Shown in pieces: positions 1 through 5,252 of a stretch of 5,252 nt of DNA. Position 1 is the stretch's first letter; every line of letters starts with the position of its first letter. The position numbers and the translations under genes were made by a program. Source of the DNA: an uncultured Collinsella sp. (GTDB lineage Bacteria; Actinomycetota; Coriobacteriia; Coriobacteriales; Coriobacteriaceae); assembly GCA_900549215.1 (NCBI GenBank), contig URNJ01000123.1, positions 1-5,252 of the forward strand, given 5' to 3'. The notes below the pieces were generated by a model. The model was not told where the DNA came from and made no database searches. It saw nothing but the letters and a program-made list of their open reading frames with translations.

Positions 1-3000
1 ACGGCCGTCGGCACCCGGGATGTGGGCACCAAACTCACAGGTCGCGCTTGCCAGCACGGGCGACAGATCCAGCAGGTTAGCCTTGCGGTTGCCCGGGACC
101 TCAATCTGGCGCAAGCACTCGGGATGGCCGACCATCTCGTCGACGGTGCGGAAGCCCAGGCTCGCCATGACCTCGCGCAGTTGCTCGGCAACAAAGAGCA
201 TAAAGTGCTCAACGTGCTCGGGCTTGCCGCGGAAGCCGCGACGCAGGCGGCAGTTTTGCGTAGCGATGCCGGCGGGGCAGGTATCCTGCTGGCAGTCGCG
301 CTGCATGAGGCAGCCCATCGAGATGAGCGGCATGGTCGCAAAGCCAAACTCCTCGGCACCCAGCAGGCAGGCGACGGCAACATCGGTGCCGTCCATGAGC
401 TTGCCGTCGGCCTCGAGCACCACGCGCGAGCGCAGGCCGTTTTGCAGCAGCGTCTGCTGGGCCTCGGCAAGACCGAGCTCCAGCGGCAGACCGGCGTGCC
501 AGATAGAGTCGCGCGCAGCGGCACCCGAGCCGCCGTTGTGACCGCTGATCAAGATCTTGTCGGCAGCACCCTTGGCCACACCGGTGGCGATGGTACCGAC
601 GCCGGCCTCGCTGACCAGCTTGACCGACACGCGTGCGCCGGGGTTGGCGTTCTTAAGGTCGAAGATGAGCTCGGCCAGGTCTTCGATAGAGTAGATGTCG
701 TGGTGCGGCGGAGGCGAGATCAGGCCGATGCCGGGCGTGGACTGACGGACCTCGGCGATCCAGGGGTAGACCTTCTTACCGGGCAGGTGTCCACCCTCGC
801 CGGGCTTGGCGCCCTGGGCCATCTTGATCTGAATCTCGAAGGCGCTGCACAGGTAGCGGCTCGTCACGCCAAAGCGCGCACTTGCCACCTGCTTGATGGC
901 GGAGTTCTTGGAGTCACCGTTAGCCAGCGGGGTCTCGCGACGCGGGTCCTCGCCGCCCTCGCCCGAGTTGGAGCGCCCATGCAGGCGATTCATGGCGATG
1001 GCCATGCACTCGTGTGCTTCCTTGCTGATGGAGCCGTACGACATGGCGCCGGTGTTAAAGCGGCGGACGATGTTGAGCGCGGGCTCGACCTCGTCGAGCG
1101 AAACCGGCGTGCGGCCGCTGGCATTAAAGTCGAGCAAGTCGCGCAGGCGCACGGCACGGCCGGTGCGGTGCAGGCGGGCGCTGTACTCCTTAAAGGTGTC
1201 GTAACTGTCCTCACGGCAGGCGGTCTGCAGCAGGTAGACAGTCTGAGGGTCGATCAGGTGATCCTCGCCACCGAGCGGGCGCCACTTGGTCAGACCCAGC
1301 GTGGGCAGCTGATCGGGAGCCGGGCTCTCAAGGATAGCGAGCGCGGCGTCGTAGCGCTCGTTTTGCTCGCGCTCAACGTCCTCGACACCCATACCGCCCA
1401 CACGGCTCACCGTGCCGGCGAAGTACGCGTTGACGAACTCCGGCGTAAAGCCCACAGCCTCGAAGATCTGCGCCGAATGGTAGCTCTGCACCGTGGAGAT
1501 GCCCATCTTGGACATGATGGAGACGATGCCGGCGGTCGCAGCCTTGTTGTAGTTGGCGATGCCCTGCTCGGCCGTCACGTCCAGGTCGCCGTGTGCCGCC
1601 AGATCGCAGATGCAGGCATGTGCGTTGTACGGATAGATGCCGCTCGCGGAGTAGCCCACCAGTGCCGCAAAGTCGTGCGGAGACACGGCATCGCCGCACT
1701 CCACCACGATATCGGCAAAGGTGCGCACGCCGGCACGGATCAGGTGGTTGTGCACGCAGCCCACGGCGAGCAGCGACGGCACGGGCACCTCGCCCGCAGC
1801 GGCACGGTCGCTCAGCACCACGATGTTCACGCCATCGCGAACCGCAGCCTCGACGTCTTCGGCAAGCTGCTTGAGCGCAGCCTGCAGCGCGCCCTCACCC
1901 GCGTCGCGGCGGTACACGGCACGGAACCGGCGGGTCTTAAAGCCCACGCGGTCGATGGCACAGATATGTTCGAACTCTTCCTCGTTGAGCAACGGGCGCT
2001 CCAAGCGCACCAGCTGACAGGCCGTGCGGGAATCCTCGAGCAGGTTGCCGTGGTTGCCCAGGTAGAGCGTGGTCGAAGTGACCATATGCTCGCGCAGGGC
2101 GTCGATCGGCGGGTTCGTGACCTGGGCGAACAGCTGATAGAAGTAGTCAAAGAACGAACGCGTCTTCTTGGACAGGCAGGCCAGCGGCGCATCGATACCC
2201 ATCGAGGCGAGCGGGGCCTTGCCCTGCTGGGCCATGGGACGCACGACCTCGTCGACGTCATCCCAGTGGTAGCCGAGCTTGGCCATACGCACGGCGGCGG
2301 GCACCTCGGCGTCCTCGGCGGACGTTGCCGAAACGGGCTCATCGAGCGCGGCGACGGTCAGCGTCTCCTCGGCAATCCAGTCGCGGTAGGGCTTTTCCTT
2401 GGCGTAACGGGCGCGCAGCTCGTCATTGTAGATCACGCGGCCGCGGGCAAAATCAACCTCGAGCATCTGACCCGGTCCCAGGCAACCGCTCGTCAGAATG
2501 TTCTCGGGGCTCACCTCGATGGTGCCCACCTCGCTCGCCAGCATAAAGCGACCGTCGCGCGTCACATAATAGCGGGCGGGACGCAGGCCGTTACGGTCGA
2601 GGGCGGCGCCCAGGGTACGGCCATCGGTAAAGGCGATGGCCGCCGGACCGTCCCACGGCTCCATGAGCATGGACTGGTAGGCGTCGTAGGCGCGGCGCTC
2701 CTCGCTCAGACTATCGTTGTGGTCCCACGGCTCAGGCAGCAGCATGGACGCAGCGCGCGTAAGCGGACGGCCGTTCATGACCAAAAACTCGAGCACGTTG
2801 TCCAAAATCGCCGAGTCGGAACCCTCGCGGTTGATGATGGGCATCACGCGCTCAAGATCGTGCTGTAACACGGGGCTGTACAGGTTGGGTTCGCGGGCGC
2901 GAATCCAGTTGACGTTGCCCTTGAGGGTGTTGATCTCGCCGTTGTGGATGATAAAGCGGTTGGGATGCGCGCGCTCCCAACTGGGCGTGGTGTTGGTGGA

Positions 3001-3705
3001 GTAGCGCGAGTGGACGAGCGCCACCGCCGTCTTGACGGCGGCGTCGTTGAGGTCTATGAAGAAGCGGCGCATCTGTGTGGCGACCAGCATGCCCTTGTAC
3101 ACGATGGTGCGCGAGCTCATGGAGCACACGTAGAAGATCTTGTCTCGCAGGGCAAACTCGGCGTCGGCCTTCTTCTCGATGGTGCGGCGGCACACGTACA
3201 GGCGACGCTCGAAGGCGTCACCCGCCGGCGTGTCGTCCGGACGGCCCAGGAAGGCCTGCAGGATAGTGGGCATGCAGGCACGCGCCGTCTCACCCAGGTC
3301 GTGCGGATTGACCGGCACCTCACGCCAAAAGAGCAGCGGCACGCCGGCCTCGGCGCAGCCCTCCTCAAACACGCGGCGGGCATCCTCTACGCCCTTGTCG
3401 TCCTGCGGGAAGAACAGCATGGCCACGCCATAGTCGCCCTCTGCCGGCAGAATCTGGCCGCACTTTTGGGCCTCTTTTCGAAAAAAGTGATGCGGAACCT
3501 GGAACAGGATGCCGGCGCCGTCGCCGGTGTTCTTCTCGAGTCCCGTGCCGCCGCGGTGCTCCAAGTTGACCAGAATGGACAGCGCATCGTCCAGAATCTG
3601 GTGATGGCGCTCACCGTTGATATCGGCAAGCGCGCCGATGCCACATGCATCGTGGTCGAATTCGGGGCGATAAAGGCCCTGCTGCTGAGCGGAATCTGCC
3701 TGCAT
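1..3705 (-). CDS. gltB: Glutamate synthase (GOGAT) large subunit, 3' end outside the window
   Basis: Large subunit of glutamate synthase, the GOGAT half of the GS-GOGAT ammonium assimilation route. It takes the amide nitrogen of glutamine and transfers it reductively to 2-oxoglutarate, giving two glutamates; electrons normally come from a GltD-type NADPH subunit, not seen here. The 1,235 visible codons are open without a frameshift. Seen in order: a 20-residue propeptide, then Cys21 in DACGIGAL, the expected class II glutaminase nucleophile after processing; NLEHRGGTG from 47 and TGDGAG near 60-65; HNGEINT at 254-260; central-domain FAQVTNPPID at 526-535 and MSKMGISTVQSYHSAQ at 731-746; FMN-domain FNTGAMSYGSIS at 883-894, GAKPGEGG at 965-972 and ISPPPHHDIYS at 996-1006; and Cys1132, Cys1138 and Cys1143 spaced C-x5-C-x4-C, the 3Fe-4S ligands of the family. 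The family is usually about 1,500 residues, so roughly 280, including the C-terminal GXGXG beta-helix domain, lie outside. The ATG is fixed by an in-frame TAG five codons upstream and a good ribosome binding site. Confidence 0.97.
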   Translation of the reverse strand, partial: MQADSAQQQGLYRPEFDHDACGIGALADINGERHHQILDDALSILVNLEHRGGTGLEKNTGDGAGILFQVPHHFFRKEAQKCGQILPAEGDYGVAMLFFPQDDKGVEDARRVFEEGCAEAGVPLLFWREVPVNPHDLGETARACMPTILQAFLGRPDDTPAGDAFERRLYVCRRTIEKKADAEFALRDKIFYVCSMSSRTIVYKGMLVATQMRRFFIDLNDAAVKTAVALVHSRYSTNTTPSWERAHPNRFIIHNGEINTLKGNVNWIRAREPNLYSPVLQHDLERVMPIINREGSDSAILDNVLEFLVMNGRPLTRAASMLLPEPWDHNDSLSEERRAYDAYQSMLMEPWDGPAAIAFTDGRTLGAALDRNGLRPARYYVTRDGRFMLASEVGTIEVSPENILTSGCLGPGQMLEVDFARGRVIYNDELRARYAKEKPYRDWIAEETLTVAALDEPVSATSAEDAEVPAAVRMAKLGYHWDDVDEVVRPMAQQGKAPLASMGIDAPLACLSKKTRSFFDYFYQLFAQVTNPPIDALREHMVTSTTLYLGNHGNLLEDSRTACQLVRLERPLLNEEEFEHICAIDRVGFKTRRFRAVYRRDAGEGALQAALKQLAEDVEAAVRDGVNIVVLSDRAAAGEVPVPSLLAVGCVHNHLIRAGVRTFADIVVECGDAVSPHDFAALVGYSASGIYPYNAHACICDLAAHGDLDVTAEQGIANYNKAATAGIVSIMSKMGISTVQSYHSAQIFEAVGFTPEFVNAYFAGTVSRVGGMGVEDVEREQNERYDAALAILESPAPDQLPTLGLTKWRPLGGEDHLIDPQTVYLLQTACREDSYDTFKEYSARLHRTGRAVRLRDLLDFNASGRTPVSLDEVEPALNIVRRFNTGAMSYGSISKEAHECMAIAMNRLHGRSNSGEGGEDPRRETPLANGDSKNSAIKQVASARFGVTSRYLCSAFEIQIKMAQGAKPGEGGHLPGKKVYPWIAEVRQSTPGIGLISPPPHHDIYSIEDLAELIFDLKNANPGARVSVKLVSEAGVGTIATGVAKGAADKILISGHNGGSGAAARDSIWHAGLPLELGLAEAQQTLLQNGLRSRVVLEADGKLMDGTDVAVACLLGAEEFGFATMPLISMGCLMQRDCQQDTCPAGIATQNCRLRRGFRGKPEHVEHFMLFVAEQLREVMASLGFRTVDEMVGHPECLRQIEVPGNRKANLLDLSPVLASATCEFGAHIPGADGR

Positions 3706-3710
3706 CGCGA

Positions 3711-3718
3711 TCCTCCCC
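3711..3718 (-). promoter_or_regulatory. Ribosome binding site of gltB
   Basis: On the minus strand this reads GGGGAGGA, a purine-rich Shine-Dalgarno sequence five bases before the ATG at 3705. The in-frame TAG at 3718-3720 overlaps its first base. The only codons between that stop and the ATG are GGG, AGG, ATC and GCG, so the start at 3705 is well supported. Confidence 0.85.
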
Positions 3719-3785
3719 TAGATATTTAGACAGTCAGTTGAATAGGCATAGTAGGAGCATCGGGGCATCGTTGTGTTTCCCGCCC

Positions 3786-3815
3786 GTTTCGAAACAATCG
3801 CGTAACGCACGTAAC
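3786..3815. promoter_or_regulatory. Possible operator: palindrome plus direct repeats upstream of gltB
   Basis: A perfect 10-bp palindrome, GTTTCGAAAC (3786-3795), lies next to two direct copies of CGTAAC (3801-3806 and 3810-3815), nine bases apart start to start. It sits about 80-110 bases upstream of the gltB start codon, a position where a regulator could act. No known operator consensus is matched and no promoter is clear nearby, so binding by a protein is only a guess. Confidence 0.25.
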
Positions 3816-3834
3816 CCATCAACGTCTTGCTATC

Positions 3835-3899
3835 AAACGCGTACATCAGCCTCCAAACACGTCGAAATTTGACATCTTTGGAGGCTGACGCACACGTTT
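3835..3899 (-). ncRNA. Long hairpin, probably an RNA structure on the minus strand
   Basis: The arms 3835-3857 and 3877-3899 pair over 23 positions. The inner 12 bp are perfect (TCAGCCTCCAAA against its complement). The outer part has three non-Watson-Crick positions: 3840/3894, 3843/3891 and 3845/3889. Inside the arms, after one G-G mismatch, 3859-3863 pairs with 3871-3875 around a 7-base loop, with one more exception at 3860/3874. All four exceptions are A-C mismatches in a plus-strand RNA but G-U wobbles in a minus-strand RNA, so the structure is intact only when read leftward, toward gltB. It ends 129 bases before the gltB ATG, so it could be a leader structure of gltB or a separate small RNA. 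No U-run follows it on the minus strand (the flank reads GATAGC), so an ordinary intrinsic terminator is unlikely. I do not recognise a known RNA family. Confidence 0.5.
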
Positions 3900-4055
3900 T
3901 AGTGCAGGGACAGCCGGCACATATGCATCCAACCCCTTTGAATTATTCTGGAAACGAGGGCCACGCAGACTTTTGCATGATGCGACTCGACACCGCAGAC
4001 CTCAAGGGCGGCAACAAGGCGCCCAAGTTCGGCTTGTAAGCTCACCGCTTCAAAC

Positions 4056-4112
4056 ATCTCAATCTGTAACAGGAGGAACCGATTTTGGCGCCTAGATGTT
4101 ACAGATTGAGAT
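4056..4112. repeat. Inverted repeat unit 1
   Basis: The left arm ATCTCAATCTGTAACA (4056-4071) and right arm TGTTACAGATTGAGAT (4097-4112) are perfect complements over 16 bp, with a 25-base loop. Compared with units 2 and 3, two positions in each arm are changed together, so that G-C pairs became A-T pairs and pairing is kept. Confidence 0.9.
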
Positions 4113-4134
4113 TTTCTGCGGGACGGTTTTGGTT

Positions 4135-4193
4135 TGTCTCGATCTGTAACACGAAGGGCCGGTTTTGGCGGCAAACTGTTACAGATCGAGACA
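4135..4193. repeat. Inverted repeat unit 2
   Basis: The left arm TGTCTCGATCTGTAACA (4135-4151) and right arm TGTTACAGATCGAGACA (4177-4193) are perfect 17-bp complements around a 25-base loop. Within the loop GCCG and CGGC could form a further small stem of 4 bp. Confidence 0.9.
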
Positions 4194-4214
4194 TTCCATA
4201 GGACCATTTCCTCC

Positions 4215-4273
4215 TGTCTCGATCTGTAACACCTAGGCCCAATTTCCATCCCTAGTTGTTACAGATCGAGACA
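4215..4273. repeat. Inverted repeat unit 3
   Basis: The arms at 4215-4231 and 4257-4273 are identical to those of unit 2 (17 bp, perfect), and the loop is again 25 bases. The stem can continue inward past one mismatch through CTAGG (4233-4237) and CCTAG (4251-4255), making this the longest of the three hairpins. Confidence 0.9.
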
Positions 4274-4329
4274 TTTCGGCAGCCCCCTTTCACCATCCCA
4301 TTCAAATACAACAATTTTGTTAGTCCTGG

Positions 4330-4358
4330 TTAACTTTTTGGCCTAAAACGGGTATCCT
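4330..4358 (+). promoter_or_regulatory. Candidate sigma-70-type promoter of gpmA
   Basis: TTAACT (4330-4335) and TATCCT (4353-4358) match the -35 and -10 consensus hexamers at four of six positions each, with an ideal 17-base gap. Transcription would start near 4365, giving a leader of about 45 bases before the gpmA ATG. The stretch is AT-rich compared with its surroundings. The hexamers are imperfect, so this is a plausible candidate only. Confidence 0.4.
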
Positions 4359-4398
4359 TTGCGGCGTCAAGCAAACGGCACGCACACCGTGCCAGATC

Positions 4399-4404
4399 AA
4401 GGAG
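4399..4404 (+). promoter_or_regulatory. Ribosome binding site of gpmA
   Basis: AAGGAG six bases before the ATG at 4411 is a strong Shine-Dalgarno match. It favours 4411 over the internal in-frame ATG at 4438 (Met10), which has no comparable site. Confidence 0.85.
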
Positions 4405-4410
4405 ACCCCT

Positions 4411-5184
4411 ATGGCACACCAGACAGACCAACAGACAATGCAACTTGTCCTTATCCGTCACGGAGAGTCCGAGTGGAACAAGCTCAACCTGTTCACCGGC
4501 TGGACCGATGTCGAGCTCACCGACACGGGCCGCGAAGAGGCGGCGGCAGGCGGCCGCGCCCTCAAAGAAGCCGGTTTCGACTTTGACGTCTGCTACACTT
4601 CGCGTCTCAAGCGCGCGATCCACACCCTCGACATCGTGCTCGGCCAGATGGATCGCGAGTGGCTGCCCGTCATCAAATCCTGGAAGCTCAACGAGCGCCA
4701 CTATGGCGCGTTGCAGGGTCTCAACAAGGCCGATGCCGCGGCGGAGCACGGCGACGAGCAGGTGCTCATCTGGCGCCGTTCCTTCGATGTCTGCCCGCCG
4801 GCGCTCGAGCCGGGCGACAGTCGCGACCCCCACACCCAGGAGCAATACCGCGACGTCGCGCCCGATCAGCTGCCCTATACCGAGTGCCTCAAGGACACGA
4901 TAGCCCGCGCCTGGCCTTATTTCGAAGACGAGATTCGCCCCCAGATGCTCGCCGGCAAGCGCGTACTCATCGCCGCGCACGGCAACTCCCTGCGCTCACT
5001 CGTCATGAAGCTCGAGCACCTCACGCCCGAGGAGATCCTCAAGGTCAACATCCCCACCGGAGTGCCGCTCGTCTACACCTTCGATACCGATTTCAATGTC
5101 CTCGACAAGCGCTACATCGGCGATCCGGCGACCATCGCCGCCAAGATCGACGCCGTGGCCAATCAGGGCAAAGCGCACAATTAG
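4411..5184 (+). CDS. gpmA: 2,3-bisphosphoglycerate-dependent phosphoglycerate mutase
   Basis: Interconverts 3-phosphoglycerate and 2-phosphoglycerate in glycolysis and gluconeogenesis through a phosphohistidine enzyme primed by 2,3-bisphosphoglycerate; a cytosolic protein of the histidine phosphatase superfamily. The 257-residue product has the family length (the E. coli enzyme is about 250). LVLIRHGESEWNK carries the catalytic His17 in the RHGE motif. FTGWTDVELTDTG follows, then TSRLKRAIHT near 64-73, and WKLNERHYGALQGLNK from 91, where Glu95 is the expected acid/base residue. IAAHGNSLR carries the second active-site histidine, His190. NIPTGVPLVY and the C-terminal VANQGKAHN complete the match. 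Relative to the E. coli protein the spacing between these residues is the same, with six extra residues at the N terminus. It is transcribed divergently from gltB and appears to stand alone in this window, with its own candidate promoter. Nothing suggests truncation. Confidence 0.98.
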   Translation: MAHQTDQQTMQLVLIRHGESEWNKLNLFTGWTDVELTDTGREEAAAGGRALKEAGFDFDVCYTSRLKRAIHTLDIVLGQMDREWLPVIKSWKLNERHYGALQGLNKADAAAEHGDEQVLIWRRSFDVCPPALEPGDSRDPHTQEQYRDVAPDQLPYTECLKDTIARAWPYFEDEIRPQMLAGKRVLIAAHGNSLRSLVMKLEHLTPEEILKVNIPTGVPLVYTFDTDFNVLDKRYIGDPATIAAKIDAVANQGKAHN

Positions 5185-5252
5185 CCCCAACCCAAATCCG
5201 ACGCGTGGCGCCGCACGACCCAGATGCGACGTCATGCCGCCCATACGCAGGA
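5185..5252. other. Downstream flank of gpmA, no feature seen
   Basis: These 68 bases follow the gpmA stop codon and run to the window edge. I see no stem followed by a T-run, so no intrinsic terminator can be placed here, and no start of another gene is supported. Confidence 0.6.

Larger units (their letters stand above)
4056..4273. repeat. Array of three inverted-repeat units with 80-bp period
   Basis: Three hairpin-forming units lie in tandem with centres at 4084, 4164 and 4244, exactly 80 bp apart. Each has two arms of 16-17 bp with no mismatch and a 25-base loop; about 21 bases separate one unit from the next. The arm consensus is TGTCTCGATCTGTAACA and its reverse complement. Arms are almost invariant while loops and spacers vary, apart from a shared GG-C-C/G..TTT core. 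The arrangement resembles paired, inverted extragenic palindromes (BIME-like), but I do not recognise the family. The array ends about 57 bases before the gpmA promoter candidate. It lacks long T-runs after the stems, so it is not a row of ordinary terminators. Confidence 0.85.
3706..4410. other. Divergent intergenic region with structured repeats
   Basis: This 705-bp gap separates the starts of gltB (leftward) and gpmA (rightward), so it should carry control signals for both. From left to right it holds the gltB ribosome binding site; a palindrome GTTTCGAAAC at 3786-3795 beside two CGTAAC copies at 3801-3806 and 3810-3815; a long hairpin at 3835-3899; a short stretch with coding-like codon use at 3977-4039; a three-unit inverted repeat array at 4056-4273; an AT-rich stretch around 4300-4340; and a gpmA promoter candidate. 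I found no convincing -35/-10 pair for gltB. A lone AATAAT on the minus strand (3942-3947) lies upstream of the hairpin but lacks a good -35 partner. No protein gene of recognisable family is present. Confidence 0.8.

Noticed and set aside
22..2868. 948-residue open frame on the plus strand
   Set aside because: It is the codon-aligned antisense of gltB, whose glutamate synthase motifs run unbroken on the minus strand. The plus-strand translation is rich in His, Ala, Arg and Gly and shows no recognisable family.
2944..3729. 261-residue open frame on the plus strand
   Set aside because: Continuation of the same antisense frame over the glutaminase domain of gltB.
3899..4249. 116-residue open frame on the minus strand
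   Set aside because: It runs through the inverted repeats, has no good ribosome binding site at its start and no recognised domain; the open frame is probably due to the lack of stops in the repeat arms.
4056..4273. CRISPR array
   Set aside because: The repeats are only 16-17 bases and alternate in orientation, the intervals share a common core, and no cas gene is seen.
4056..4273. Row of intrinsic terminators
   Set aside because: No stem is followed by a proper T-run on either strand, and both flanking genes point away from the array, so no transcript from them would need to end here.
4056..4273. Integron attC sites
   Set aside because: The arm ends do not fit the RYYYAAC/GTTRRRY core sites, the arms are perfect rather than bulged, and no cassette genes lie between the units.
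4135..4273. GlnR-type nitrogen regulator boxes in the arms (GTTAC..GAGAC)
   Set aside because: The spacing is five rather than six bases and the second half is GAGAC instead of GAAAC; the array is also nearer gpmA than gltB.
4310..4321. Small inverted repeat AACAA-TT-TTGTT upstream of the gpmA promoter candidate
   Set aside because: Five base pairs in an AT-rich stretch are easily expected by chance and nothing else supports an operator.
4330..4980. 216-residue open frame on the minus strand
   Set aside because: It lies antisense to gpmA, which has all catalytic motifs and a strong ribosome binding site.

Overview
This window looks like a chromosomal segment from a high-GC bacterium with strongly G/C-biased third codon positions. 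The style of the GpmA and GltB proteins and the codon use would fit an actinobacterial lineage such as Coriobacteriia (Collinsella-like). That placement is inference from familiarity and is not proven by the sequence.

Layout: two divergently transcribed housekeeping genes flank an unusually structured gap of about 700 bp. On the minus strand, positions 3705 to 1 hold the first 1,235 codons of gltB, the large subunit of glutamate synthase (GOGAT). The reading frame is unbroken and leaves the window before the C-terminal beta-helix domain. On the plus strand, 4411-5184 is a complete gpmA, the 2,3-bisphosphoglycerate-dependent phosphoglycerate mutase of glycolysis and gluconeogenesis. The last 68 bases after gpmA hold nothing I can name.

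The gap (3706-4410) holds two kinds of structure. First, at 3835-3899 there is a long hairpin of 23 paired positions around an inner 5-bp stem. Every non-Watson-Crick pair but one becomes a G-U wobble only if the minus strand is transcribed, which points to an RNA structure upstream of, or in the leader of, gltB. Second, at 4056-4273 there is a three-unit array of near-identical inverted repeats. Each unit has 16-17-bp perfect arms and a 25-base loop, with centres exactly 80 bp apart. Unit 1 differs from units 2 and 3 by two paired compensatory substitutions. A gpmA promoter candidate and a strong gpmA ribosome binding site follow the array.

Functionally the two genes are not one pathway. GltB joins nitrogen assimilation to 2-oxoglutarate, and GpmA serves central carbon flow. 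The most interesting content is the non-coding structured DNA between them. No mobile-element gene, tRNA, rRNA or CRISPR array was found.
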